Assembly: GCF_042453785.1 (NCBI RefSeq)
Contig: NC_091677.1
Span: 25,235,501-25,299,500 of the forward strand
Direction: 5' to 3'
Length of the DNA: 64,000 bases
Origin: Malus domestica
Lineage: Eukaryota > Streptophyta > Magnoliopsida > Rosales > Rosaceae
Shown: positions 1 through 12,440 of the stretch, one piece after another
Layout of the letters: the number at the start of each line of letters is the position of its first letter
Numbering within the stretch: position 1 is the stretch's first letter
The notes under the pieces: generated by a model
The model's input: only the letters and a program-made list of their open reading frames with translations
Database searches by the model: none
Told to the model about the DNA's origin: nothing
Translations under genes and position numbers: made by a program

Positions 1-3000
1 TTAAAATCATTAATTTGTCATCTCACTCTACCTCCGTTAAGTTTTCGATTCAAAATAAGTCAGGTGTCTTGCACATAACTTGTTTTCAAGTGGGTGCTTA
101 TCCAATGGGTGGTGGTGTTGCACTATAAGTGGCTTTGGATTATAATAATAGGAGACAAAAGTTTGAAGTCTTAGCGGGTTCTTGCTTTATTCTAACTACG
201 AATACTGCCCAAGGAAATGGAACAAGGCAGAGCAGAACCACCAAGAGAAAGGTAATCAATAAGAAACCCCATAGTTTGTTTTAAGTATAAAAATCCCCCC
301 AATCGGAAACAAGAGCTGTTATACCAACCTACGGTGCAGTTTTCAAATTCAGTTTATTCAACTTCCTCCAGCCACACCACAAAGTCATAATGCTCTCTAA
401 AAATTCTTCATGACACTTGTGAAGAATTATTAAGCACTCCTCTTACGAGCCAATTCTTTACCACCAAAACCAAGAACCACATACCACAAGAAAAGTTATT
501 GTGACTTTCATTTGATCAAGAACAAGCTTCTACGGCCCTAGATCAAACACTTATGTTTTGGTGTTTTCAGATACTTGTATATCACATCAGAGGAAATTTA
601 CCCCAAAGATCGCTAACCATATTCACTTGTTAAATACAAAATTATTACTTTGTTCATGTGTTCTTGTTTCGTTGGTTTTTAGAAATTTTCGTATTTACAA
701 TGTCATCTCTACCATCTATAATAATGGGTATCATATAACCTATTATTTGTCTTACATGTGCAATCCATGAATAGAACATGGTTAAATGCACGCATTATCC
801 AAGTGATTAGTCATATGCCCCTCAAATACTTGTGTTAATTAAGATAGTCTACAATATATGTATCTTTGTTCTACTAGCTTTCTCAACAACTCAATTTCTA
901 TATATGTCTAACATTGTAGATTCTCTTCATTGTGGTTGCATTTTTGGTCTCACCAAGCTCTTAGACGTATCCACTAACAAGGTATATATTTTCTTTTGTT
1001 AAACGCCTTCATACGAATGTCCTTCAAAATGCTTACCAAAAGGATTGAATTGTTATACCTTTACCCTGAACTATTTTTATCTACTAATCTGTATAGGGTA
1101 AAATAGTAAAGGTGTGAACTAATTGCACCGATGTTTGCCTAAAAACTGTAGGAATCATTGGATGCCCAGATGATTCCAAATCCCTATATGTTTTATTCAA
1201 AGATATTTCGACAATCATGTTCGGTTTTCTGCATTTCTGTTCCCTTTTGTGTGCATAGGAGGACCACAAGCAAAATCTTCAAGGGAATACAACCAAATTG
1301 GCAGATTTAAAACAACTGTCACCTCGCCATCGAATCTTCACCTGCTTCGACTTCCAAAAACAACAAAGTAAAAATTGAGAAACCTAAAAGCATACGGATA
1401 TTTATTTATCCTTTCCAACACAGATCTCACAAAGAACTTCAGATACATAGTACATATATCTCTGAAGAAAATAGATGATAACTAACACTGTTATTTAATA
1501 AATGGTCTCTTTCTGCTCAGTTAAAACCTAAAACGTGAATTTTCTAGTGAGCTGTCTGTTTGATTGAGCTGTTGCCGACAAATCCAGTTGTGAAAAAATT
1601 ATGTTGAATGAATTGTACATGACTGTCAGTGATGTGACGAACAACAAAAGTTTAAGATGCAGTCCCTTCAATAAACTAACAATAGGGATTCCCCTTGCCA
1701 AGGTACGGCCCAATTATATGACAATCCGTTTAAATACTGCAAACAATCGAGATAATTTAATTAAGAGTCCCGTGTAGGAATATGAGCATGATAGTAAGTT
1801 GATTTTCGACGGCTGTTATGATTCAAACAACTATAAAAAGTCTTATGATAAGAGAATTATAATAATTACTTAGGAATAAGATTGAAAGTGCAGTGCGATC
1901 CTATCGTGCGAGTTAGCATTCAACTAGAATTTGGCTTCCTATATGGATTATGATAAGTCATTTTTTGTGTTGGAATGATTCTTAGTTAAGTTCACCAAAA
2001 AATAAAAAATGATTGTTAGTTAATTGAATTTCTATAAACTGGAACTCAATCTTTTGAATATTGAGTTTGGCCTAGATGAGTGGAAGCATTTTGTAGACAT
2101 CGAAATTTTTTGTGTTTACATATTCAATTTTAGATCTTATATGCAATAGTTTGAAAGTTGTGCAGATAACATAACTCATACACAAGTGGGAGAATGTTAG
2201 AACATGAGTATGAGAATGTACGTTATGGCAATTATTTGGATTCAAATTGGTGCACATAAGTCTTATAGAAAGAGGTTTTGTATTGTTCTAGACGATATAT
2301 GATTGAAACACGATTTTCATCCTAGTTTTTGCACTCACAATTGTACAAGGATTTCTTGTTAGCATTCCACTTGAATTCTAATAGGAGAGACAAGTGGATT
2401 GAACGTGTACATATAGTAATTATCTACTCTCATAAAACATACGCTCTATATTGAATCAAAGGCTTATTGTTGATTGAGCATTGAAGATTTGTTCATAGAG
2501 GAGAATGTTTGCTATGGAAGATTGGTAACTTCATATATCATCTTCGATCTCTATAAGGAAAGGTGCACCACTTGAAGTCTGATATAGCTTCTTCTTGGAC
2601 TACTTCTATAGGTCAATTTGGTTATTATGTTTATCGAATTGTAGTTTTGATACTTGAATGATTTGTGGTTCATAAACTTGATCTGTTAGCTTATGTTTTT
2701 TATAAGTTTAGCCTAACATCCAGTTTTCAGGCCCTATAGACAAAGAAAATTGTGATCATCCACGATTCGATCTTAAATGAACTATCAAAGAGAAAGCACA
2801 ATAATAAATGCTAAATAACCATTGATTAAAATCAAACAGTGGAAGACCATAATTTTCATAAACAATATAATTCTAAAATGACGGGATAAAGTTGATTAAA
2901 CTAATGAAAGCCGCATGTTACCTCTCTGATTAAGTTAGTTGATGATAAACACCACATCAACATCATACATTCAAGCTTCAACAATTATAAGGAAGCTTAA

Positions 3001-3836
3001 AAAATTTGTCACTGTAGCGTGCTATAATTATAATTGTTGATCTTATCTTCACGTTACAATTCATGGACAAGTTTCCAACCGGAAAAAGATCCTCGCCGGA
3101 TCCTTTTTCCGGGGATTTAGTGATCATGGGAATTTTATGAGTGGGCGTTCGACCAAACTGAGGTAATCTTAAATTTTAAATTTTTATATATAAAAGCAGC
3201 GATATTGAGTGAACGAAAATCATGGCACACCACACACCACTCACTCTCCATATACATTACCAAAAAGAGCAAGTTGGTGCACAACACCGCAAAAGTCATC
3301 ATCTGCAAATTCAAAAAAAAATGAATAAGGGAATCAAAGGAATACATGATAACTTTCTTCCAATGTGAGTAATTAATGTCTTCTTATTTCTAAAGACAAA
3401 CAGCATCTTTTTCTTAAATCGAATGTTAATAAACTTTTAGGCATCATGAACTTTCACTACCTTTCATTTTCAAATAAAAAATAAAAAATAGAAATCATGT
3501 TGACACACTTCGATCTGATTAGCCTTCTAATTAAAGGTGAAAATGTGCTGGTCAATATTAAATTAACGATAAAATTAACCGTAGAGATGACAAAATATCA
3601 TCAATTTAATGATAAAATCATGAATAAAAAAATTGTAATGTGAAATATTTTGAAATCATTACAAAAGCAGTTGCCAAAATAGAAACGCCAAAACGAAGAG
3701 ATATCAGTCCATTTTCATTGATGTCACTTGCCCCTTGGCTCAAACCAAGCACCGTTTTCACAATTTCTTACCACAAAACTACAAAAGTCGAAAAAATACA
3801 ACCAAACACGAGAAATTTTTCATTGTTACAGGAATA
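1..3836. other. AT-rich intergenic stretch without a recognised gene
   Basis: Only short open frames of up to about 70 codons occur here and none resembles a known protein. Base composition is AT-rich throughout. I found no long repeat, terminal inverted repeat or target-site duplication, so this is called intergenic or unrecognised decayed transposon DNA. Confidence 0.5.
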
Positions 3837-3975
3837 GGATACACCATGTATTTTTATGTAAGTGGTAAAATTTTTTATTTTTAAGTTATTAACTTTTTAA
3901 CATACATATCACACTATTTATATAATGACACGTGATGTACCATTCTGTGTTCTGGGCACATTAAAAAATCTCACA
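3837..3975. repeat. Short dispersed MITE-like repeat, copy 1
   Basis: The segment has roughly inverted ends (a TACACCATGT-type start and an ACGTGATGTACC-type end) and a centre reading TTTTTAAGTTATTAAC. A second diverged copy in the same orientation lies at 59617-59755. This copy lies about 180-315 bp upstream of the F-box start codon, so it sits in that gene's promoter region. No target-site duplication was resolved. Confidence 0.5.
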
Positions 3976-4151
3976 GGCTCTCACATGTGGGTCAGATAAC
4001 GTACTCATGTGGGTCACGCATCCCAAGGCCATAATATGCTCCTCAAATAATTCACCACCAATCATTGCACTACGACCACCACCGCCACATCCACCACTAT
4101 TTGTGTGCTCAAACTGCACTCCGCAAAAGTTCTCTCAGTTTTCTTCTCACT

Positions 4152-5321
4152 ATGTGGAACAACCTCCCCTGCGACCTCCTCACCAACATCTTCTCCTTCC
4201 TCTCCGCCGACTCTTTTGCATGCGCCAAGTCGACATGCAGACACTGGCAAGCCTGCGCCTCCTCCGCAGCCGGTAACTACCCGTTTTTGCTGCAGAATCA
4301 TCACCCGCCTTGGTTCGTAGCTTTGCCACTGCACGACCATGGTGCTCTATGCAGCTGCTATGCCCTCAATCCAAGTAACAACAACTGGTATGTTCTCTCC
4401 ATGGATTTCTTACCAGCCCCAGTTAGGTATGTCGGCCCACTGGACAGCTTCATCTTGCTAAGGCCCACAGTTTCCACATTTCTCCAATTGGGTCTGTGCA
4501 ACCCCTTCACAAGGCAATACAAGCCCTTCCCAAAGTTGAACATCAAAAGGACCAACCCAGCTGTTGGTGTTGTCCCAGTCAGGTCAGTCGCGTCGCCGAA
4601 CAACTCATTATTCTGTGAAACAAATGCTACCCTTCAAAATTCGTGCTTTAGTTCTAGGATCTACGTGGCAGGCGGGATGTCTGAGGCATCCCGCGGTGGT
4701 GCCACGTATGAGCCTACATTGGAAATGTACGATCCGCAGCTTGACATGTGGTGGGTCGTCGGGTCAATGCCGATGGAGTTTGCTGTGAGGCTAACAGTTT
4801 GGACCCCAAAGGAGAGTGTGTATTGTGATGGGGTGCTGTATTGGATGACTTCGGCCCGGGCCTATAGCCTAATGGGCTACGAGATTGGGTCAAACACTTG
4901 GAGGGAGCTGAGTGTCCCAATGGCAGACAAGCTGGAATTTGCTGTGCTGGTGCTGCGCAATTGGAGGTTGACACTTGTTGGCGGCGGAGTGTGTGTTTCG
5001 GGTGCTTGTGTATGGGAACTTGGGGAGGGAGATATTTGGGTATTGGTCGAGAAGGTACCTAGTGAAATGGGGATGAAATTGATGGGGGATAGGGGAAGTT
5101 GGGCGAGTACAAAATGTGTAGGTGGTGATGGGGCTATTTATTTGTATAGAGATCTTTGGTCAGGAATGGTAGTTTGGAGGGAAGTTGGGGATAAGAGTAG
5201 GAGTCAATGGGAATGGTATTGGATTGAAGGGTGTTCTTCAATTAGAGGAAAACAAGTGAGGAACTTGCAAATTAAGGGAGTTCTTATATACCCTAATCTT
5301 GTACCCTCATTCATATTCTAA
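4152..5321 (+). CDS. F-box/kelch-repeat-type protein (389 aa, intronless)
   Basis: F-box proteins are substrate-binding subunits of SCF (SKP1-cullin-F-box) ubiquitin ligases. Residues 1-40 form a typical F-box: MWNNLPCDLLTNIFSFL, then the basic/Trp stretch CRHWQACA. The rest is a kelch or galactose-oxidase-like beta-propeller: an ILLRPTVSTFLQLGLCNPFTR-type strand near residue 100, IYVAGGMSEASRGGATYEP, then YDPQLDMWWVVGSMP, VYCDGVLYWMTSARAYSLM and LTLVGGGV. The frame is open upstream to an ATG at 4065, but I chose the ATG at 4152 because family members begin right at the F-box and the extra 29 residues look like translated leader. The gene is single-exon and ends in TAA. It resembles the Arabidopsis At5g43190-type F-box/kelch group; the exact orthologue and substrate are unknown. 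Confidence 0.88.
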   Translation: MWNNLPCDLLTNIFSFLSADSFACAKSTCRHWQACASSAAGNYPFLLQNHHPPWFVALPLHDHGALCSCYALNPSNNNWYVLSMDFLPAPVRYVGPLDSFILLRPTVSTFLQLGLCNPFTRQYKPFPKLNIKRTNPAVGVVPVRSVASPNNSLFCETNATLQNSCFSSRIYVAGGMSEASRGGATYEPTLEMYDPQLDMWWVVGSMPMEFAVRLTVWTPKESVYCDGVLYWMTSARAYSLMGYEIGSNTWRELSVPMADKLEFAVLVLRNWRLTLVGGGVCVSGACVWELGEGDIWVLVEKVPSEMGMKLMGDRGSWASTKCVGGDGAIYLYRDLWSGMVVWREVGDKSRSQWEWYWIEGCSSIRGKQVRNLQIKGVLIYPNLVPSFIF

Positions 5322-5769
5322 TCAAACAAACTTCTCTTTTTGTCCTTTTTTTGCTTTACCCATTTTGTGTTTTAATCAAGGGAAAAGTAATGATCGAATT
5401 AAAATATCTCTAACATTGTAATTTACCTTTTATTTTCATTAATTGTTTTCTTGAAAGTAGAGCAAACTTCATGATTGGTACCTCGCAATGAAATGTTATC
5501 ACCCATAGACGTTAAACATAAGTTGTTCGTGTCATGCTAAAAAACAAGGCACGTAACGATACAACACCCTATTTCTTTGATAATAATAAATTTAAAAAAA
5601 TGACAATCAAACGAAGCAAAAATTTAAGAATAAATAAATTTCCAATTACGTGTTGTTCAGAAGGAATATTGCTGACAAGATATTCAATAAGTTTAAGAAA
5701 ATATTGTATATGACACAATGGGCAAGATATCTAGTAATATGAAAGGATTTCGCAAAAAGGGGAAATATT
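5322..5769. other. 3' flank of the F-box gene, no gene seen
   Basis: AT-rich sequence that probably holds the F-box 3'UTR in its first 100-150 bases. No long ORF or repeat was recognised before the repeat field that follows. Confidence 0.4.
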
Positions 5770-6010
5770 AAATAAGTTAATACTAAAGGGTATCACTCAT
5801 AGGGCAAGATATCCACTTAGTTGAGCAGACACAAGTTGATAATAATCAATAATGGATATCACTCACAAGGCAAGATATTCAAATTCAACAGTTAAAACTA
5901 ATTATGGGCTTGCTCACAGGGCAAGTTATCCACTTAGTTTAGTAGAATGAAATATCGCGAACGAAGATATGCAATAAGATGTCAATAACGGATATCACCC
6001 ACAGGATCAC
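5770..6010. repeat. Degenerate repeat field around GGCAAGATATCC
   Basis: About four diverged copies of a unit of roughly 60-75 bp, each built on 'GGATATCACTCA(C/T)AGGGCAAG' followed by an ATATCCACTTAG-like stretch. The field stops near 6010. It may be part of an unrecognised retroelement or an old minisatellite. Confidence 0.5.
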
Positions 6011-6674
6011 GCTCCAATCTCGAGGTTCATCCAAGATTGACACGTGACGTCATCATGTACTTGTTTAATTATCATGTCTTGCTCCCGAGACATGACCAAA
6101 ATCGACCAACGGTCCAATAGCATAGTAACTTTTCCTTTTATTTCATGGCTGCATCTAACCTCTGTTTTAGACAACTTACATACCCTAAAACAGGATCAAG
6201 TCATTCGTAGTTCACACACTGATAAATTTTGACATTCCACATGGCACTTCCTAACAGAAAACATGGAATTTCATAATCATTCAATTCCTTAAACTGAACG
6301 AGTATGATTCACTAGTTTCCAGTCTATTTTACAAAACCATTTAGTCGCTAGTATTGCCATTACATCTTTCACATATATCACATTGCTTTCCACCAATAGT
6401 TCCATAATTACATCAAATAATATATTCAATGAATCAAAGATGCACAATATTAACATTTAACTACTTTAATCAACTAAAGGTCAAATATCACATCACTAAC
6501 TTTAATAAAACCAACCTCCACAAGGTTTGTCATATTTATCTACATGCAATCCATATATCCAGTATTATACCCTTAAGTTACAACCACAAGAGTAACCTTA
6601 AGAAACTTCTATGCACAATAATATAGAGTTCAACGAAGATAGGGTTACAGACCACTCAACAGAATCCAAATCTA

Positions 6675-7168
6675 GAATATGTATGGTTCCCCAATGCTGA
6701 TTAACTAGGCAGAACCATAGACATCTATCTGATAGCGTGATTCCCTAATGCGGATTAGCCAGGCAGGATCATTTATGGATCTAATGTAGTTAAGTATGCA
6801 ATGATCGCCCTTCCCCAAATGCGGATTAACCAGGCAGAGTCATCCCTGGAATGCGTATGATCCCTCAATGCTGATTAACTAGGCAGGACCATAGGCAGTA
6901 TCTAATAGTGTGGTCCCCTAATGCGGATTAACTAGGCGAAGTCAACCCTAGGGGGCGCATGGTCCTCCAATGCAGATTAACCATGTGGGACCATGGACAT
7001 GCCTCCAATAGTGTGGTTCCCTAATGTGAATTAACCAAGCAAAACCACCTATAGGAATAATGTAAACATGTAGGCAGTGACTCCTTAATACGGGTTAACC
7101 AGGCAGAGTCACCCCTAGAATGCATATGGTCCCCTCCAATGCGGACTAACCAGGCAAGACCATCCATG
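6675..7168. repeat. Minisatellite of about nine copies, period about 55 bp
   Basis: Nine diverged units each contain a core like CCCTAATGCGGATTAACCAGG followed by CAG(A/G)(A/G)(T/C)CA. Cores begin near 6684, 6740, 6813, 6862, 6914, 6965, 7018, 7081 and 7132. The array stops five bases before the left target-site duplication of the adjacent solo LTR, so the LTR inserted at or inside the array edge. Confidence 0.75.
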
Positions 7169-7175
7169 TACCACT

Positions 7176-8993
7176 TGTCATAGCCCATCCCGAAATATTT
7201 ATTTTCAACGGCGTGAAATTACTTATTTACCCTTGGACGTTTTGTGTGGTTATGTGGGTTAAGTTTTATTTGGACCAATTCAAACATTTTCCTAAGTTTT
7301 TGGAACACTTAAGACTTAAAGTGTTTGTTTTGTGTATTGAAAGACCATGTAGGACCACCACACACCAACACACACACTCAACTTTTCCCCGTGCTCTCTC
7401 TCTCATCTCCTTTTCGATTTTTCTGCAACGTCCATACAAGTGTACGGACAAATCTCAAACCCCCTTATTCAGTCGTGGATCGACATCAAGAAGGTAAGAT
7501 TCAAACTCCTTACAAGCTTATGAGTTCGTATATGCTATTTTTAGAACTTGAAAGCTTAAAAAACCCCGAGAACTCTAACCCCATATTTCATGCACTGTTC
7601 ATGCACTAATTAATGTGAGGTTTTTAGGAGTTTTTAAGGACATAGGGAGCTTTGAATCATCCTCACGAAGCTAGGAGAAGAAAAACCAAGCGATTTGGAC
7701 GTCGGGAAATTGAGTTCGACGAGTTTTAAGTTTTCGCCGGATTATCGAGCTTTCTCCGGCGAGTTTTTGTGGATTTCAAGCCTTGAAATTGGTAAGGATG
7801 TGTTCTTCTAGTTATAAGCTTTAAATTGAGACCAATTTCATGAGTTTTGGTTAAGAAATGACAGAGATATAAGGATTTTAAGATTTTTCCCAATTTCCGA
7901 CGACGACCACAGTCGCCTGAGTTCGAAGGTAGAAGACAGAGAATATTCTAATGTCGTCAGGTAGAATTAATGGTTTCTATTACTTTTTAATGGAATATTC
8001 CAACGGCGGTTAGGATTTCGTCAGGGTTACCCACGCATTTGGCTGTGCCTTGGCCGGTGCGTGGCGGCGCGTGGGTGGTCGAAATTTTTTTTCTAAAAAT
8101 ATAGGAGATGTTCGTGAGGTTGTGTATATCACGTTGGTATATTCAAACACCCCATTTGAGCAATGTATGAGAAGTTATTAGTTAGTATTGGTTATGTGCT
8201 TTAAATTAACATTTTTATAGTTGTTTCACATATAGGGGAGACTTATCCCAAGGACGAACACAGTCAAGGACGACTCGGGGGCTACGACCCTTCGACATAC
8301 CAATGAGTGGGCTTTTGGTTTTCAGTATATATTTATATACTCGATATTTTCCCAGAAAATGCGTTTAAATGAAAGTATGCTTTGAAATGCCAAGCATATA
8401 AATTTATATTCAAAATATGAAATAGTATATGATGCATAATATATAATTGTGGTGATGTGGACGCTTAAGTAAGCCTAGGTGAGTTTATGACTTGTGAATG
8501 TGAATAACAGTTGTGATTATTTGAGAAGCATAGAGCTCATAAACCTGCACCCCGGGTGATTGTGATTTAGCCAAAGATAAGGTACATGTCTGTTTATGAT
8601 GTCACCTCTCACACCCTATGCTCACATTGGATCTAATTTAGGTGCACAGTCTTGTTGTACAAACCATCATAGGTGGTTCCGACTCGTAGGTGACTAGCGA
8701 ATTATCGCACAACTATTATGAAATAGTAGCACTGAGCATATCTATATTTCACCCAGTTTTGTCATACAGACCATTACAATGGTTCCGACTTATGTGCAGT
8801 GTAGTGCTGTATAGGTCACTTGCGGTGACTCCAGCTAGATTGACTAATGAGTTATAAATTCAGCCGTACAAACCTCGGCAGGGGTTCCAGCTAATATGTT
8901 ATTTTTCTATGAAATTATTATCACCTGAGTTACTTATTCTGTTTTATATTTTGGCATGGCATACTTATGAATATGGTTATGTGAAGCATGAAT

Positions 8994-9061
<68 letters not shown>

Positions 9062-9138
9062 TTATATATTCATTTCTGGGAAAATTATACATGTTTTACG
9101 GCAAGGGGTTAGAGCATTTGATATTCACACATTTTCTA

Positions 9139-9177
<39 letters not shown>

Positions 9178-9420
9178 ACACATATATATATATATATATA
9201 TTTATATTTCATTTCTGGGAAAATTATACATGTTTTACGGCAAGGGGTTAGAGCATTTGATATTCACACATTTTCTATCACTTACCTTAGCTAGTACTCT
9301 TATGAGTTGATTTTTAATTATTCATATTCTCTATTATCATTATTGCTTCCGCACTGTGCACATGGCTACGTCACTCTCATGTGACGGCCAACATGTCCTG
9401 ATTAGGGTCGGGGTGTGTCA
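7176..9420. mobile_element. Solo LTR of a long-LTR retrotransposon (copy 1, 2245 bp)
   Basis: The element starts TGTCATAGCCC and ends CGGGGTGTGTCA (TG...CA termini with short inverted ends). It is flanked by the 5-bp direct repeat CCACT at 7171-7175 and 9421-9425, the expected duplication for an LTR-retrotransposon LTR. It is collinear with the copy at 41439-43605: shared features include a CTCTCTCTC-rich leader, GTACGGACAAA, a GGATCGAC...AAGGTAAGATTC splice-donor-like site and the 3' GTGACGGCCA(A/G)CA block. No protein-coding capacity is seen. The lineage is not determined; very long LTRs are typical of some Ty3/Gypsy chromoviruses. Confidence 0.8.
8996..9279. repeat. (TA)n microsatellites separated by an exact 70-bp duplication
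   Basis: A TA run at about 8996-9056 is followed by a 70-bp block (9071-9140), more TA repeats (about 9141-9200), and an apparently identical 70-bp block (9210-9279). This is a recent tandem duplication of block plus microsatellite inside the solo LTR. Confidence 0.85.
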
Positions 9421-9425
9421 CCACT

Positions 9426-10402
9426 GATACATGGTACAGTCACATCATCACACATCACACATCACACATCAACGAATATCTAATCACACATACGTACAAG
9501 TTCTACGGCATAATTCTAACATGGTTCTAGCTCATATTTTCTTACTGGCAATCATACATATCATTTATATCTTCTAGTAGTTCAATAATCACGTAAATTT
9601 CAGTGAAGTGTCATCCTTATCATTTATCATTTATCACATAAATCACGTAAATTACCAGCAACCACACAAATCATTTATCATTTTAATTATAATTTTTGAA
9701 AACATTTATTTAATTATGGAATTTTAAAATAAAATGAAAAAACTTTCAAAAAATATTCCTAAACCTTGCGCAACTTCGTCGCATAATATTAAAAGCAACA
9801 ACGAATTTCATCGAGCAGATTCCTAAACGATGAAATTATCATAATTAAATAACATTAAAATTGCTTAGCTTCTCTTGGATAAGGTTCTCAACGAAGGCTT
9901 CGTTGCATGTCGTAATACCCAACGGCTTACAGTCGTCGCCATAAAGTTTGTGCAACAATAGATCTTCGTTTCCCTACATTTTATGCGACGAATCTATTAT
10001 TTATTGAGCAGACACCTTTGCGCAGCGAACTTTATTTCCTTCGTCATTCAAATACTTTTTTCACGAGCTTTGCGTGACGACACTTTTGCGGTTAAGCGTT
10101 CGTTGTTTTAATATTTAAGGGACAAATATTGTCCTTGCGAGACAAACTTCACTTCATCGCAAAAAACTGTTAAATGTAGTAATGCTTAGAAGGGTACTTA
10201 ATTAAAATCTTTGCAGCACATGGACAATAATACGTAATTTTGTCGGAGTTAAATTCGTATCTAAGTTAATTTGGTTGCACAGTTGTATAAGAATACAAAC
10301 TAGGTTAGAGTTCTTTATGTTAACTATTCCTTGTACCAAAAGAAAAGTGAAATTATTTCTACTGAAAATATGACTTTAGCCCTTAGAATTCAATTTCACA
10401 CA
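9426..10402. other. Intergenic, with decayed transposon-like motifs
   Basis: No coding region is seen. From about 9770 to 10170 there are scattered TTCGTCGCA, TGCGACGAA and GCGTGACGACA motifs in both orientations, reminiscent of subterminal repeats of CACTA elements such as the one at 31557-36334. No matching termini were found. Confidence 0.35.
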
Positions 10403-11481
10403 TAAAAAAACCCAACATGACTTTTTTACTCCAGAATAACCCGGTGACTAGGATCCATATAAGTGAATTCATTAATTACATTCTACTTGACACATTTCAC
10501 ATGTTTCAATTGCCGAAAATACCCCTATTGTATGTTTGATTTATAAAAATTAATTACATGCAAATTATATGGGGAGAGTTAATGAATTTGAGAAATAAAA
10601 ATAAATAAATCAAATGACATTAATGTACGAAATTATGGAGATGAATGCACAAAGATGCAAAATTAATGTGTACATAAATATAGCCGAATCAATGGTGCAT
10701 TTAAACTAATTACATATTAATATGAAATATGAGAATTAATGTCCTCAAAAACTATACGAATTTGAATTGTTATTTATATTGAATGACTTTATTAATTTAA
10801 TTAAATCTTGAATATTTATGCATAGTTTTCTCAATTTAAATAATAAAGAAATTAAAGAATCAAATATATTAAATCTTGAATATTTTTCTCATAATATTAA
10901 ATCTTGAATGTTTATGCATATTTTTCTCATAATATATCATGTTGGAAACTAACATAATAATTGGAATACAATTTATTTACCGTTACCAACCTCCATATAA
11001 GGAGTGTTTTGACATAAATGTAGGAGTTGAATATTTATGCATATTTCTGAATCCATTGTCTATGTTTTTAAATTTGCATAAAATTAGGCATTTTGTTTCA
11101 ATTTTTTATCTTCTTACCAAATTTGAAATATGAAAAGGCACTAATTTTGGTTTTTTTGCTTTTAGTGCATGTGTTTCTCCTAAAATTAGTGTAGTTCTAG
11201 TTCTATATAAATTTGGAAGCTTATCAGGTTTGTCTCATATTGGTTTTTTTTTCCATATTATTATCATTTATACTTGAGTCCAATGCGGTTTTTTTTTTTC
11301 AGTGGTTGTGTTATCAAAATACACATTAGGCAAAAAAAAGAAACAAGGTATTTGTACCCTTTGTTTTTATCTATGTTCATTTTGTTGTTTCTTCATATTG
11401 TTTGTTAATTAACCAATCATGATTCCTTAAACATTTGTTGTCACCAACTGACATATATTTCATTGTTGATTTTACTATTAG

Positions 11482-11823
11482 GTGTCAAATGGAGGGTGCC
11501 ATTATTGGAAGATGTGTTTTCAAAAACACATTAGCGACATTCCAATATATGGCGACACTTCTTTCATGGGATTGTGCTCTGAAGAGTGTTCATGGTTTGA
11601 TGAACTCATAGTTGGGGCATTTCTAATGACTTATGTTGTCCTTGACCATCCTCCATGCTTGTTAAAATCTGATTTGGATATGCGTGTGTTACATTTGTCA
11701 TATGACAAGCAAAATTCTGTGACTATTATTGTTAAGGGTCCATTAGAGTTTTACCCTTGCAATTCACAATCCTTAGACCAAAACCCATGTATATATAAAT
11801 ATCTAATAAAAACTCAAATTTAA
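11482..11823 (+). pseudogene. Unrecognised coding fragment in left palindrome arm
   Basis: An open frame of 113 codons includes DTSFMGLCSEECSWFDELI and LRVLHLSYDKQNSV-like text. The mirror arm repeats its start on the other strand with scattered substitutions, so both descend from one sequence. I do not recognise the family. It may be an exon of a transposon protein or a captured host gene. The two arms keep much of the frame, but no start or stop context is convincing. Confidence 0.35.
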
Positions 11824-12215
11824 AATGTTTAGCCATATTAAAAAACTATTGACCTAATAATACAATAGTATTACGCCTTGGCCACTCATCCTTAGCAGCC
11901 ATTTTAGAATATAAACTCAGGCATTTTAGAAAATCCACCGTCATGGGATGATATTCTGAAACGCCTAGGGTTATATTCTGAAACAGTTGCTAAGGATAAG
12001 TGGCATAGGCATAATACTATTGTATTATTAGATCAATATTTTTTTAATATGGCTAAACATTTTAAATTTGGGTTTTTATTAGATGTTTATAGATACATGG
12101 GTTTTGGTCTAAGGATTGTGAATTCCAAGGGATAAAATCTAATGGACCCTTAACAATAATAGTCATTATAACATGACAAATGTAACACACAAACAGCCAA
12201 ATCAGATTTTAACAA

Positions 12216-12440
12216 TCATGGATGATGGTCATGGACAACATAAGTCATTTGGAATGCCCCAACTATGAGTTCATCAAACCACGAACACACTTCAAAGCAC
12301 AATCCCATAAAAGAGGTGTCGGCATATATTGGAATTGCCGCTGATGTATTTTTGAAAACACATCTTCCAATAATGGCACCCACCATTTGACAACTAATAG
12401 TAAAACCAACAATGAAATATATGTCAGTTGGTGACAACAA
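12216..12440 (-). pseudogene. Mirror copy of the unrecognised coding fragment
   Basis: A reverse-strand frame of 74 codons carries GRCVFKNTSAAIPIYADTSF and CSWFDELIVGAFQMTYVV, matching the left-arm fragment with a few amino-acid differences. The reading direction is away from the palindrome centre in mirror symmetry to the left arm. Function unknown. Confidence 0.35.

Noticed and set aside
4062..4340. Reverse-strand and other-frame ORFs overlapping the F-box gene
   Set aside because: They follow from the codon bias of the F-box frame and have no family resemblance; the F-box frame explains the conservation.
7213..7609. Two 94-codon ORFs
   Set aside because: Both lie in the CT-rich leader of the solo LTR, overlap one another and resemble no protein; the other copy of this LTR does not keep the same frames.
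8909..9294. ORFs made of Ile-Tyr repeats
   Set aside because: They are translations of (TA)n microsatellites.
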